Below are positions 42,678 to 54,559 of a stretch of 64,000 bases of DNA, piece by piece. The DNA comes from Paenibacillus tyrphae. Lineage in GTDB: Bacteria > Bacillota > Bacilli > Paenibacillales > NBRC-103111. Both the position numbers and the translations under genes were made by a program. The notes below the pieces were generated by a model, which was not told where the DNA came from, made no database searches, and was given only the letters and a program-made list of their open reading frames with translations. The stretch is taken from the NCBI RefSeq assembly GCF_027925525.1, contig NZ_BSDJ01000008.1, forward strand, positions 124,001-188,000. The letters are read 5' to 3'. The number at the start of each line of letters is the position of its first letter. The first letter of the stretch is position 1.

Positions 42678-44003
42678 CTATCCGACCGGCTGGACCGTTT
42701 TCCGGACAGCGGGTCTCCCCACCGACACGTAATCGATACCGGCCGACTCCACAGCGGACAGCTTGAAGCAGTTTCTTCCGTCAAACATCGCCGGACGTTT
42801 CATAAGCGAAGAAAGCTTTCGCAAATCGATTTGCTTGAACTCCTCCCAATCGGTCAGCAGGAACACGCCATCGGCATCTCGGAGCGTTTCCTCCCACGAT
42901 GCAGCATACTGCGTGGCCGGATGAAGCCATTGCGGCGCTTTATCCATCGCAATCGGATCGTAAGCGACCACCTCCGCTCCTTCGCTCACCAGTTGTTCGA
43001 TGACCCGAATGGACGGCGCCTCGCGCATATCGTCGGTATTCGGCTTGAACGCAAGCCCCAGCACGGCAAATTTCAGCCCCTGCAAGCTTCCATAATACGC
43101 TTTGGCCTTCCGGAGGATGCCCGTCTGCTGCTTCTCGTTCACTTTAACGACGGATCGCAGCAGCTCGAAGTCGTACTGCATATTGCCCGCAATTTGAATC
43201 AGCGCATTCGTATCCTTCGGGAAGCACGAGCCACCATAACCGATGCCGGCCTTTAGAAATTGATTGCCGATCCGTTTGTCGAGCCCCATCCCTTCGGATA
43301 CATTCTCCACGTTTGCGTCCAGCATTTCGCACAGATTCGCGATTTCGTTAATAAAGCTGATTTTCGTAGCCAAAAAAGCATTGGAAGCGTATTTGATCAT
43401 TTCGGAGCTGCGCCGGTCGGTCACGACGATCGGGATGCCGAGCGGCTCGTGAACCCGGCGGACTACTTCACTGGCGCTGTCCCGATTGGCTCCGATGATG
43501 ATCCGGTCCCCATGGAACGTATCGTAAATGGCCGTGCCTTCCCTCAAAAATTCCGGGTTCGATACGACTTCAATCTCATAATCCGGTGAAATCCGGTCGC
43601 GGATCAACGCTTCCACGTGATCTCCCGTTCCTACGGGTACGGTGCTTTTGATGACAAGGACCGCCTGCTTTTTCAAATAAGGGATGGAGGATAAAGCGGC
43701 GCCTTCCACAAAGGAGATGTCCGCCATCCCGTTCGCTTGGCTCGGTGTCCCAACCGCTATCACGATCACGTCCGCCGTTGGAATAGCTTCCTCGTACGAA
43801 TCGGTGAATTTGAGCTGGCCGCCCGTAATATGTTTTTCGAGCAACTCTTCCAGTCCCGGCTCGTAAATCGGCGAAACGAATCGGTTTAATTTCTGAATTT
43901 TATCGGGGTCCAGATCGAGACCGACAACCTGATGTCCAATTTCCGCATAGCAAACCGAACTGATAAGTCCGACATAACCTGCACCGATGACAGCGATATT
44001 CAT
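42678..44003 (-). CDS. ugd: UDP-glucose 6-dehydrogenase
   Basis: 441 residues. NAD-binding MNIAVIGAGYVGLISS, catalytic Cys in GYGGSCFPKDT, and the C-terminal FKPNTDDMREAPS segment. Oxidises UDP-glucose to UDP-glucuronate, so glucuronic acid is likely part of the polymer. GGGAGGAG before the ATG at 44003 sets the start, 36 bases after manC. Confidence 0.95.
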   Translation of the reverse strand: MNIAVIGAGYVGLISSVCYAEIGHQVVGLDLDPDKIQKLNRFVSPIYEPGLEELLEKHITGGQLKFTDSYEEAIPTADVIVIAVGTPSQANGMADISFVEGAALSSIPYLKKQAVLVIKSTVPVGTGDHVEALIRDRISPDYEIEVVSNPEFLREGTAIYDTFHGDRIIIGANRDSASEVVRRVHEPLGIPIVVTDRRSSEMIKYASNAFLATKISFINEIANLCEMLDANVENVSEGMGLDKRIGNQFLKAGIGYGGSCFPKDTNALIQIAGNMQYDFELLRSVVKVNEKQQTGILRKAKAYYGSLQGLKFAVLGLAFKPNTDDMREAPSIRVIEQLVSEGAEVVAYDPIAMDKAPQWLHPATQYAASWEETLRDADGVFLLTDWEEFKQIDLRKLSSLMKRPAMFDGRNCFKLSAVESAGIDYVSVGRPAVRKTVQPVG

Positions 44004-44038
44004 AAGTTTTCTCCTCCCGTATCCGCGGCAGCTCGAAA

Positions 44039-45457
44039 TCAAGCGCCCTCCATCAGATTATCGTCTTTTTTCGGGGAGCCCGAGTAAGTCTCAAAATGCT
44101 GTTCAATCTCGGCCCATTGGATAAGCAGGCGAGTCGTGTTCTCGGTATGAAGCTCGCATCCCATATGAACCTCAAGCCACTGCATATCCGTCAGCGCCTT
44201 CAAGCTATGCGGCGCTCCGGCCGGAACGTGCAGCATGTCGCCGGCGCGTACACGGAAAATTTTACCGTCCAAGGCAAATTGTCCGTTTCCCGATACGATC
44301 GTCCAGCATTCGCTGTAATGCTCGTGCGAGTGATAGCTGAGGCATTGTCCTTCCGTCATTTGAACGAGACGAGTCAGCACCTCGGTGCCGTCCTGCAGCT
44401 TTTTGAAATCTAAGACTTTATATTCCCCCCACCGTTTCTCTTCGTACATCGGAGGCTGATCCGTATGCTTCAGCAGTTCCTTCAGCCGCGGGCTGGAAGC
44501 TTTGTCCGCAACCAGAATGCCGTCAGGGCTTGCCGCTACAACGATGTCACTCAAGCCGATTACGGTTACGGGCACGTCCAATTCGTTGACCACATGCGTA
44601 TTGGAGGAGCGTTCGCAGATCACGGCTTTGCCAATCATGTTCTGGCTCATCTCTTCGGTGAGCGTATTCCAGGTACCCAGATCCTTCCAGTATCCTTCGT
44701 ACGGAACGACGACCACTCGTTCAGCCTTCTCTACCACTTCGTAATCGAAGCTGATGTTCGGTGTTTTATGATACTGCTTGAGCATCTCCTCGTATTGAAT
44801 GGGAAGTCCCTTTTCCATCAGCAGGTTGATGACGTAATTAAGCTTGAATGCAAATACGCCGCAATTCCACAGCGCTTGCTGCGCGATAAGTCCTTCGGCT
44901 TCCTGCTCGCTCGGCTTTTCCGTGAAGCGGTGAACCGGCCGATACCAGGCGTCCGCTTGCTCCCCGCCCTGCTTCGGAATGATATAGCCGTATTTGCCTG
45001 AAGGATAGGTCGGCTTAACCCCGATTAAAGCGAGATCCGCCCCCGTTTCCTGAATGCAGCCTTCAAGCCTTTTTATATAATGAAAGAAATCATTTTCCAC
45101 GTAAGGATCGACCGGCAGGACCGCTACAACCTCGTTTAATCCCGTCCCGGCAATCGAATACAGATAGGTTGCCGCCAAGGCAATGGCCGGAAAAGTATCC
45201 CGGCGTTCGGGCTCGACTACGATTCTGGCCAAATGGCGAAGCTGCCGCTGCAAAATTTCAGTCTGGCTCTTACCGGTAGCGACAAGAACATCGTCGGATA
45301 AGCCTACGGATTCGAGCTGCCGCCATACCCGCTGGACCATCGATTCTTTTTCGCCTTTGTCATTTTGAAGAACTTGCAGGAATTGCTTGGATCGCGCATC
45401 GTTGGATAAAGGCCACAGCCGTTTGCCGGAACCTCCGGATAATAGAACCAGCTTCAT
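44039..45457 (-). CDS. manC: Mannose-1-phosphate guanylyltransferase
   Basis: 472 residues. Nucleotidyltransferase signature LSGGSGKRLWPLSNDARSKQ and, at the C-terminus, the cupin domain with HSHEHYSECW and VPAGAPHSLKAL, which in other ManC proteins holds phosphomannose isomerase activity. It makes GDP-mannose for gmd. No phosphomannomutase gene is in the window. Confidence 0.93.
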   Translation of the reverse strand: MKLVLLSGGSGKRLWPLSNDARSKQFLQVLQNDKGEKESMVQRVWRQLESVGLSDDVLVATGKSQTEILQRQLRHLARIVVEPERRDTFPAIALAATYLYSIAGTGLNEVVAVLPVDPYVENDFFHYIKRLEGCIQETGADLALIGVKPTYPSGKYGYIIPKQGGEQADAWYRPVHRFTEKPSEQEAEGLIAQQALWNCGVFAFKLNYVINLLMEKGLPIQYEEMLKQYHKTPNISFDYEVVEKAERVVVVPYEGYWKDLGTWNTLTEEMSQNMIGKAVICERSSNTHVVNELDVPVTVIGLSDIVVAASPDGILVADKASSPRLKELLKHTDQPPMYEEKRWGEYKVLDFKKLQDGTEVLTRLVQMTEGQCLSYHSHEHYSECWTIVSGNGQFALDGKIFRVRAGDMLHVPAGAPHSLKALTDMQWLEVHMGCELHTENTTRLLIQWAEIEQHFETYSGSPKKDDNLMEGA

Positions 45458-45498
45458 CTTCCCACTCCTTTTTCTCTATGGTTCGAACCCGTGCACAA

Positions 45499-46074
45499 TC
45501 AAATCATGTGCAGCCGCGCTTTTTCCTGAAACCGCTCTTTGACAAACTTGGCCGGCGTGCCGGCGAACACCTGGTTGGCAGGCACATCCTTGATTACCGT
45601 GCTTCGGGCGGCTACTACGCCCATCACTCCTACCGTTACGCCCGGATAGACGAAGACGTCGCTGGCAATCCAGGCGCCGTCCCGGATAACGATAGGCCGA
45701 ACTACCAGGCCGAAGGCCTCGTCGGTCATATCATGGCTTCCCGTGCATAAGTAGCAATGCTGGGAAACGACGCAGTGCTCGCCTACTTCGATCCGGTCCA
45801 GACTGTAAAATTCCACGTTGTCGCCGATCCATGAATAATCGCCGATGGTTACTTTCCACGGATACGTAAATTTCGCCGTAGCTCGTACCTGTACGCCCTG
45901 TCCGATCTTGGCTCCGAACAATCGGAGCAGGAAACGCCTCCACCCGTACATATTGTGAAGCGAGAAGCGGAACAGCGTCCCCTGCACGAACCACCACAGC
46001 AGCACGACGGCATTGCTCCGGCCGCGGGAATACCAATCCTGATTGTAAAGATCAAGCCGAATCCTATTCTTCAT
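45499..46074 (-). CDS. WcaF-type acetyltransferase (left-handed beta-helix)
   Basis: 191 residues. Hexapeptide repeats such as VTIGDYSWIGDNVEF and VVIRDGAWIASDVFVYPGVT form a left-handed beta-helix; length and start (YNQDWYSRGRSNAVVLLWW) match the colanic-acid WcaF class. It transfers acetyl from acetyl-CoA to a sugar of the repeat unit. Tightly spaced between the GT2 gene and manC. Confidence 0.87.
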   Translation of the reverse strand: MKNRIRLDLYNQDWYSRGRSNAVVLLWWFVQGTLFRFSLHNMYGWRRFLLRLFGAKIGQGVQVRATAKFTYPWKVTIGDYSWIGDNVEFYSLDRIEVGEHCVVSQHCYLCTGSHDMTDEAFGLVVRPIVIRDGAWIASDVFVYPGVTVGVMGVVAARSTVIKDVPANQVFAGTPAKFVKERFQEKARLHMI

Positions 46075-46098
46075 CGCGATGACTCCAATTCGAAATAA

Positions 46099-46980
46099 TT
46101 AGGCTTTCGCGTTCGTTTGCTGTACGAACGGGACGGACGCCTGATTCGATTTGCGCCGAAGCTCGGTCATCTTGATTTCGACCTGCCAGTAATACACGGC
46201 GCGTGCAAACGCAAAATGAAATCCGGCAGAGCCGTCCAGAAAGCCCAGTTTAAAGAAATAGGAATGCAGGAAGGCGAAGGCCCATTTCGCCGGAAGCGCG
46301 TTGAACACTTTTTTCTGCAGCGCCCGCGACGCTTTCTGGGATTCCTGCGGATTGCTCAGCAGCCCCTTCAGGCGAACCGTCGCTTCCCAGTCCGAATACC
46401 GGTTATGCCGGGCGAAATAGTCGAATATCGCGTCGTGGTCGAAGTGCAGCATCTTGTGGCGCAGCAACTCCACTTTGCCGTTAATTTGCGGCTGATAATG
46501 CCCTTCCACCTCCCACATGTTGGCGGCGCCCAAATCGTCATAGTCGAGAAACCGGCCTTCGTGCCGGTTGAACAGCACGAGCTTGTGCACTTGATGGCCG
46601 TGCTTCAGCACCTTGTTCATAAACACGTAGTCGTAGCCGACAAAGTACCCGTTGTGGGCTGGCGTCTTCTCCATCACGGCGGCAATTTCGTCGGAGAGGC
46701 TCGGCGTCACTTCCTCATCGGCGTCGACATACAGAACCCAGTCGTTGCTGAAAGGCAGGTTTTCCAAGGACCACTGCTTTTTCTTGGGATATTTGCCGTC
46801 CCAGGTAAAGTTTACGACCTTGGCACCTAAGCTTTCGGCGATCTCGACGGTTTTATCCGTGCTGTTCGAGTCAACGACGAAAATTTCGTTGAAATGGCGA
46901 ACGGAACGAATACACTTGGCAATGTTTTTCTCTTCGTTTTTTGTCATAATAATGACCGATACGGGAATGAGCTTAGCCAT
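46099..46980 (-). CDS. EPS family 2 glycosyltransferase
   Basis: 293 residues. GT-A fold: VSVIIMTKNEEKNIAKCIRS, VVDSNSTDKT, and DxD in VLYVDADEEV. The C-terminal region has a long insertion with LLRHKMLHFDHD typical of the WaaE/KdtX-like GT2 subgroup. ATG at 46980 follows AAGGTGC and overlaps the upstream gene by eight bases. Adds a sugar to the growing repeat. Confidence 0.87.
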   Translation of the reverse strand: MAKLIPVSVIIMTKNEEKNIAKCIRSVRHFNEIFVVDSNSTDKTVEIAESLGAKVVNFTWDGKYPKKKQWSLENLPFSNDWVLYVDADEEVTPSLSDEIAAVMEKTPAHNGYFVGYDYVFMNKVLKHGHQVHKLVLFNRHEGRFLDYDDLGAANMWEVEGHYQPQINGKVELLRHKMLHFDHDAIFDYFARHNRYSDWEATVRLKGLLSNPQESQKASRALQKKVFNALPAKWAFAFLHSYFFKLGFLDGSAGFHFAFARAVYYWQVEIKMTELRRKSNQASVPFVQQTNAKA

Positions 46981-48265
46981 GCACCTTGATACCACCTTCA
47001 TGAACGTTTTCTGTTTTTTGAAGCAGCTCCTTGAACGCTACATCCAAGTCTCGCATGATGGATTCGATGCTCAGCCGTTGTTCAGCATAAATTCTTGCAT
47101 TGCTGCCAAGCGTCGCCCGGCGTTCCCGCTCAATCGACAGCGTGTACACGGCGTCCGCCAGCTTCTCCGCCTGCTCGGCCGGAACCGTAATGCCGGCTTG
47201 CGATTCCGTGATCACCGTATGGACGGAGGTGCCTTCGTCCGCCGTCGCAAGAACCGGTTTCCCGCTGGCCAGCATACCGGTCAGCTTCGAAGGCATGACC
47301 AGATCGGAGGCGCTGCCCTTCTGGATCAGCAGATGAACGTCGGCTGTATTCAGCAGCGCATTAAGCCGTTCCGTCGGCTGGAGAGGAAGAAAATAAATAT
47401 TATCCAGCTTCCGTTCGCCGGCCAGCCGCACAAGCTCCTCTTTGGCGACGCCGTCTCCGCACATCATAAACTTGATTTGCGTAATCGCTTTTGTGCGCTC
47501 GGCTGCATCCAGCACGATTTCGAGGCCCTGCTTCGCCCCCATATTGCCCGAGTACAGGAACACGATGTCGTCCGGGGCTATGCCGAGCTGCTTCCGGTAA
47601 TCGTCCACCGGTTCGGGAAGCGGGTAAATGGCGGACGTATCGACCCAGTTCGGAAAAAACCTCACTTTTTTCTCTGGGACGCCCTTGCTGAGCAATTTCT
47701 CCGTCATTTTGGGAGAAATGGACGACACCGCGTCGAATCGTTTCATCAGCCACCGTTCCATGCCGAGCACCGCTTTTTTCAACGCCGGCTTTTGCGGAAG
47801 CAGTCCCAAATCGAATGCGGCATCGACCTCGAAATCCTGAACATGCAGCCAAGTCTTGGTCCGAAACAGCTTCGAGAGCAGAACGGACGCCGGCGAAATA
47901 ACCAACGGCGGCTCCACCGCAAGCAGGAGATCCGGCCGCCTGAACAGTTGGGCGATTAAGACCGGAAGACTGGAGACCGCGAACGAGGCCAGGTGAATGA
48001 GCCGCTTGACGCCTGAGGCCTTGGCCGGAACCCAGACCGGACATCGCCACACCTTGACGCCCGGCGCCCATTCTTCCTTCGCGTATTTGGCCCCGGAGTA
48101 GCCTTCCTTCACTTTCCACTGGGGATAATAAGGCGGAGCGGTAATGACCCGGACCTCATAGCCTTGCCCGGCAAGCCATTCGGCCATTTCTCCGTTATAT
48201 TTGCCGATCCCGGTCAGCTCGGGGGCAAAGTTGATGCTGTAGATCAGGACCTTCACGGGTCTCAT
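46973..48265 (-). CDS. WcaI-type family 4 glycosyltransferase
   Basis: 430 residues. NFAPELTGIGKYNGEMAEWL and TAPPYYPQWKVKEGYSG match the WcaI group of colanic-acid glycosyltransferases; the nucleotide-sugar site is VFLYSGNMGAKQGLE plus the E-rich segment near KLTGMLASGKPV. Adds fucose or another sugar in related systems; the substrate here is unknown. No clear ribosome binding site is decisive, but the start aligns with the family. Confidence 0.87.
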   Translation of the reverse strand: MRPVKVLIYSINFAPELTGIGKYNGEMAEWLAGQGYEVRVITAPPYYPQWKVKEGYSGAKYAKEEWAPGVKVWRCPVWVPAKASGVKRLIHLASFAVSSLPVLIAQLFRRPDLLLAVEPPLVISPASVLLSKLFRTKTWLHVQDFEVDAAFDLGLLPQKPALKKAVLGMERWLMKRFDAVSSISPKMTEKLLSKGVPEKKVRFFPNWVDTSAIYPLPEPVDDYRKQLGIAPDDIVFLYSGNMGAKQGLEIVLDAAERTKAITQIKFMMCGDGVAKEELVRLAGERKLDNIYFLPLQPTERLNALLNTADVHLLIQKGSASDLVMPSKLTGMLASGKPVLATADEGTSVHTVITESQAGITVPAEQAEKLADAVYTLSIERERRATLGSNARIYAEQRLSIESIMRDLDVAFKELLQKTENVHEGGIKVHG

Positions 48266-48281
48266 CGTCCTCCTCCTTTCT

Positions 48282-49490
48282 TCACGGGGCTGAGGTAGCT
48301 TTCATCAAGAAGTTCCTCACCGCTCCCGTCTGAATAATATGGCGGTACTCGCTTTCGAGCGATTGCCCGATATGGTCCCAGTGATACTGCTTCCGGACCA
48401 TATCGATGCCGCTGCGCCCCATCGCTTCCCGCTTCCCGGGATCGTCCAGCAGCGCAATGATCTGCTCGGCGACCGAAGCCGTCTCGCACTTGCATACGAG
48501 ACCCGCCTCATGGGAGACGACTTCCCGCCAAATGTTCACTTTGTCCGAAACGATCACCGGTGTGCCGCAGACCAGCGCTTCGATGACGGCAATGCCGAAA
48601 TTTTCGGAGTATGAGGGCAGCACGAATAAATCGGCATCCTGCAGCACCGCCAGTTTGTCCTGTCCGGTCAGCATCCCGGTGAACAGCACATGGTTCGTCA
48701 GGTTTTCTTCCCGGACCCACTGCCGCACCTGCTCCCCGTACTGATCGTTGTCGGGCCCGGTCAGCACCAGCGCCGCATCCGGATGCGCCTGCAGGACGGA
48801 GCGGAACGATTTGATCAGCAAATCCAGTCCTTTTTTGAAATTCAATCTGCCGAAAAACAGGATCATCTTTTTGCCCTTCAGCTCGGGGTAACGCGCCCGG
48901 AACGCCCCTTTGTCCGGCATGTGGACAAATTCCGTCAGATCAAGGCCGATCGGAACGACCATCCCCCGCTGATCGAAGGACACCGGCTTCGCTAGATGCA
49001 TTTCCTCTTCGGTAATGAAGTGCAAAGCGGCTGCATTCCGGAAGTTGCGGTTCTCGAACAGCAGCTCCATCAGCCGTTTGCGGCTGCGGTGGCGCTGATA
49101 AATGAACGGGTCCAGCGTACCGTGCGGACAAACGATATAAGGTACTTTGTATTTTCTGCTGTAATAGCCTGCTGCCAGGTTGTGGAACAAATACAACGCA
49201 TGAATATGCACAATGTCGTATTTTGGAATTTCCCGCTTTAATGCAGCTGCCATCGGCAAGGACGTGCCCCAAAAGCTCGGCTTTTGAATCGGAAAATAAG
49301 TAATTTCCACTCCGTTTTTCAGGACAGGTTCACCCAGCGGAACGTCAAGTCGATCTGGCCCGTCTTGATCGGTTGTAAAGATACTGACCTGATGACCCAG
49401 CTTCGCCAATGCTTCCGACATCTCCATAGCCGCTTTTGCCGGTCCACCGTACCGGGGAGCCAAGTTGGCAATCACATGAAGAATTTTCAT
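48282..49490 (-). CDS. EPS family 4 glycosyltransferase, copy 1
   Basis: 402 residues. Same family and near-identical domain layout to the gene at 40161: NLAPRYGGPAKAAMEMSEAL, HGTLDPFIYQRHRSRKR, RLNFKKGLDLLI and the E-x7-E site in SYSENFGIAVIEALVCGTPV. It differs in surface loops, so the acceptor may differ. Second member of the duplicated wzy-glycosyltransferase module. Confidence 0.9.
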   Translation of the reverse strand: MKILHVIANLAPRYGGPAKAAMEMSEALAKLGHQVSIFTTDQDGPDRLDVPLGEPVLKNGVEITYFPIQKPSFWGTSLPMAAALKREIPKYDIVHIHALYLFHNLAAGYYSRKYKVPYIVCPHGTLDPFIYQRHRSRKRLMELLFENRNFRNAAALHFITEEEMHLAKPVSFDQRGMVVPIGLDLTEFVHMPDKGAFRARYPELKGKKMILFFGRLNFKKGLDLLIKSFRSVLQAHPDAALVLTGPDNDQYGEQVRQWVREENLTNHVLFTGMLTGQDKLAVLQDADLFVLPSYSENFGIAVIEALVCGTPVIVSDKVNIWREVVSHEAGLVCKCETASVAEQIIALLDDPGKREAMGRSGIDMVRKQYHWDHIGQSLESEYRHIIQTGAVRNFLMKATSAP

Positions 49491-49523
49491 GAATTCATCT
49501 TCTTTCTCATGATTGGATATGTT

Positions 49524-50777
49524 TTAAGTGACTGTGATAGCATACGGCGGTTGGGCCCCACCGCTTTCCTGCGTTCGCCGGATGATTCGAACGTCCTGAA
49601 AACAAATGCCGACGGAGGACCAGAGGAAAATACTTGCCGCATTGCCAAGAGTGAACATCACGCTTTCGGTAAACGAATAGAGCGCAAGCGCAATCATCAT
49701 GGCGATAATCATCCCCAGCGTCTTCGAGGGCGTTTCGTTAAACTGCTTAAGCAGGCCATAGAAGGTGTTCATCAGCATGAACACAAACATCGCGAGCCCC
49801 AAAAAACCGGTGCTGGTCATGACGACCAAATAATAGTTATCCATAATTTCGTCGGTTTTGAGCGTTCCCTGCCCGATGATAAAATGCAGAAGGCTCTCGT
49901 TTCTGTCCAGAAGGTCGCTCCATACGGAAATCCGGTTGCTTAGCGCTTTATCGATTGCATCCAGCAGCATGGCCCGGTCCACGGTCGCCAAAATTCCGAA
50001 CAGGAGGCAGGCCAGCATCGGGAAGAAGACGTAAGGGTATTTCAGCACCTGCAGCATCCCCAGATACAAAATCCGCTTGAACATAAAAATAACCAGCATC
50101 ACGATGACGGTATATAAAGCCGTCCGGCTTCCGCTCATCACAATCAGCGTAAGGTAGAACGGGACCGCCAACAGATACAGCCGGCTGCGGCCGACGGACT
50201 GCATGATGATGGAAACGACGCTCCCCAGAAACGCATAGAGCCCAAGCGAGTTCGGATGCTGGAAGTAGGCCATATACCGGTTGCGCAAGCTGTACGGATC
50301 AAGGTGAAACGACTCCGGATCGCCGAGGCCGGCCAGAATCGACACGCCGATCGAAAACAGGAGCGCAAAATAAAATATCCGAACGATCTCGGCATATTTC
50401 ATCTTTTTGTAGCTGACATAGTTAGGCAGCAGGACGATGGCAAAGCCAAACAGCATAATGTAAGAAAAAATGGTCATGCCCATGGACACGATATCGCCGA
50501 TCGAAGTGCTGTTCGTTAAGCCCAGGCACATGACGACCACCCAAAGGTAGAAGATGAGGGACGTCATTCGCGAATACGGGGTCATCCGGATTTTCTTTTT
50601 TTCGGTCAGCAGGTAGATCAGAAAGAACACTGCACAAGCTAAAAAAAGCACAAATTTGGCAATGTAAAATACATTGGCGGCACTGAATCTCATGAACGCA
50701 AGAACATTACAAGAAACCAGTAAAAACATCAAACTGTTAAAGGTTATGTTTCTCACTCGATCCAACCCTTGTTTCAC
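49524..50777 (-). CDS. Wzy-like O-antigen polymerase, copy 1
   Basis: 417 residues with about eleven membrane helices. HPNSLGLYAFLGSVVS and MSGSRTALYTVIVML sit in the Wzy_C region as in copy 2. Two full-length polymerases in one operon suggest either two distinct linkages or two polymers. It is immediately downstream of the flippase gene. Confidence 0.85.
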   Translation of the reverse strand: MKQGLDRVRNITFNSLMFLLVSCNVLAFMRFSAANVFYIAKFVLFLACAVFFLIYLLTEKKKIRMTPYSRMTSLIFYLWVVVMCLGLTNSTSIGDIVSMGMTIFSYIMLFGFAIVLLPNYVSYKKMKYAEIVRIFYFALLFSIGVSILAGLGDPESFHLDPYSLRNRYMAYFQHPNSLGLYAFLGSVVSIIMQSVGRSRLYLLAVPFYLTLIVMSGSRTALYTVIVMLVIFMFKRILYLGMLQVLKYPYVFFPMLACLLFGILATVDRAMLLDAIDKALSNRISVWSDLLDRNESLLHFIIGQGTLKTDEIMDNYYLVVMTSTGFLGLAMFVFMLMNTFYGLLKQFNETPSKTLGMIIAMMIALALYSFTESVMFTLGNAASIFLWSSVGICFQDVRIIRRTQESGGAQPPYAITVT

Positions 50778-50791
50778 TTTTGTAATTCTTG

Positions 50792-52474
50792 CTACATGTT
50801 CCTTTTCGGGACACGGTTCATTCGGGCTTTGGCCATGACGTAGCCGGACACCTTACTCGGCAAGAACTTGCTTCCCATATGCAGAGCCGTCTTTAAGCAA
50901 AACAACATTTCATCCGACTTCAGCAATAACGAAACGACGAGATAGGCAATGCCCGATGCGATAACGATTAAGCCAAGGTCGAGGGCAAGCGCGAAACTGG
51001 ATTGGACGGTTCGATCGAACAAGTGAAGATCCAGCAGATTGGACATTCCAAAAATAACGGCGACCATGGCCCCCGCGGAGACGAGCGACTTCCAAAACGG
51101 AAAATGCGCCGCTTTGACACCCGCTTTTTTGTACATTCTTCTTCGCAGGACGTTATATAGAACAAAAAAGCTAACCATCTCGGAAATCGCTGTACTTAAA
51201 GCAAGTCCCTTAATCCCGAACACCGGCACGGAGAGCGAGTTCAGCGTCACGTTGATGCCGATCTGCATCGTCGTATTCAGCACCGGCGTCCTCGAATCTT
51301 TCATCGCGTAAAACGAGCGAAGAATGAATTCCTTCCAGGACAGAAAAGGCAGTCCTATGGAGTAAAAGCATACGATCGACGCGGTAATCAGCGTCGCCGT
51401 TTGGTTAAACGCTCCGCGCTCGTACAGGAATTGCGTAATCGGGATTGCCATGAGCACGAGAATGGCGGCAATCGGCAGCATGAAGAAGGATAGAATGCCG
51501 AGTCCTTTGCGGATCAAATGCATAAATTCTTCTTCCTTACCGAGGCCTACCTTCTCGGACAGCTTCGGAAACAGCACGACCAGAATCGGCATTTGGACGA
51601 CGCCGACAAACAGGCTGAATATCCGCTGGCCGTATCCCAAAGCAGCCACGCTGCCCACCGCCAGACCCGACGAGAAGAAGCGGTCGACGATGACGTTGAT
51701 TTGTCCGCCCATGCCGGTAGCGATGGTGGACGGCGCCATGGTGATGATCTTCTTGAAATCTTTATCTTTAAGATTGATGAACCACTTGTATCCCGTCGTT
51801 TTAAACACGGGAAGCTGAATCAAAAATTGAGCGGCGACCCCGAGCACATAGCACACCGTAACCCACTCGATTCCGCCCAAAAAACCTGCGGCAAACATCC
51901 CGACAATAACGACCGCGTTATTCGGAATATTGCTTAGAGCGGAGTAGCCGAACTTGTTTTGCGATTGAAGCACCGTCGTCGCCCAACCCGCAAGCCCGAG
52001 GAATATCGTGACGGGCATCATCATGCGCGTCAGGTGGATGGCCAGTTCCGCCTGATGTCCGGTAAATCCCGGAGCGATCGTATGGATCAGCAGCGGAGCC
52101 ATTCCATAGCCTACAAGCGTAAAGCCGATCAGCACGATGACGACGACATGCAGCAAGCTTAAGCTGACGTTCCGGAAAGCTTCCACTCTGCGATCCGCAT
52201 GCAGCACGGAAAGCACCGGAATGCCTGCCGTGCCGATCGCCGGACCCAGGAAGCTGAACAAAATGTAAGTTACCGTCTGGGCCATAATAAAGGCATCGAC
52301 TTCCGGACCTACCCCGAAAAATGCGGCCAATGTCGATTCCCTGACAAAACCGAGCATACGCCCCAGTATGGTTGCTCCGAAAATCCAAATCGCCGGTTTG
52401 CTTAATCTCTCGATCGCTTGGCTCGATTGGCCTTCATGTTTTTGTACGGATTCCGACAATATGGTTTCCCCCAT
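50792..52474 (-). CDS. MurJ/MviN-type lipid-linked oligosaccharide flippase
   Basis: 560 residues with about fourteen membrane helices. FGATILGRMLGFVRESTLAAFFG is the MurJ hallmark, kept here in positions 32-55, with SALSNIPNNAVVIVG and KEFILRSFYAMKDSRTPV. In this operon it probably acts as Wzx, moving the lipid-linked repeat unit outward, although a MurJ role cannot be excluded. Its start is preceded by a strong hairpin and only a weak GGTG ribosome binding site. Confidence 0.87.
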   Translation of the reverse strand: MGETILSESVQKHEGQSSQAIERLSKPAIWIFGATILGRMLGFVRESTLAAFFGVGPEVDAFIMAQTVTYILFSFLGPAIGTAGIPVLSVLHADRRVEAFRNVSLSLLHVVVIVLIGFTLVGYGMAPLLIHTIAPGFTGHQAELAIHLTRMMMPVTIFLGLAGWATTVLQSQNKFGYSALSNIPNNAVVIVGMFAAGFLGGIEWVTVCYVLGVAAQFLIQLPVFKTTGYKWFINLKDKDFKKIITMAPSTIATGMGGQINVIVDRFFSSGLAVGSVAALGYGQRIFSLFVGVVQMPILVVLFPKLSEKVGLGKEEEFMHLIRKGLGILSFFMLPIAAILVLMAIPITQFLYERGAFNQTATLITASIVCFYSIGLPFLSWKEFILRSFYAMKDSRTPVLNTTMQIGINVTLNSLSVPVFGIKGLALSTAISEMVSFFVLYNVLRRRMYKKAGVKAAHFPFWKSLVSAGAMVAVIFGMSNLLDLHLFDRTVQSSFALALDLGLIVIASGIAYLVVSLLLKSDEMLFCLKTALHMGSKFLPSKVSGYVMAKARMNRVPKRNM

Positions 52475-52480
52475 AAAGCA

Positions 52481-52517
52481 CCGTTAAGGCTGCCTTCGAT
52501 TGGTACAGCCTTAACGG
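52481..52517 (-). other. Hairpin just upstream of the flippase start
   Basis: Stem CCGTTAAGGCTG / CAGCCTTAACGG of 12 pairs, loop 13. Its 3' arm ends six bases before the flippase ATG (52474) and overlaps the only ribosome-binding-like bases. No T-run follows, so it is more likely a translational or RNA-processing element than a terminator. Confidence 0.55.
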
Positions 52518-52579
52518 CTCGTTAGTAACAACGAAGTCCGGTCAATGGCGGGCCGCTCCGACCGTTATGTTCTGGACGA

Positions 52580-54534
<1,955 letters not shown>

Positions 54535-54559
54535 CGTTCTGGAATTCACCTTCCTGTGG

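Noticed and set aside
46652-47959. 435-codon open frame on the plus strand
   Set aside because: Antisense to two clear glycosyltransferase genes, with low-complexity arginine-rich translation.
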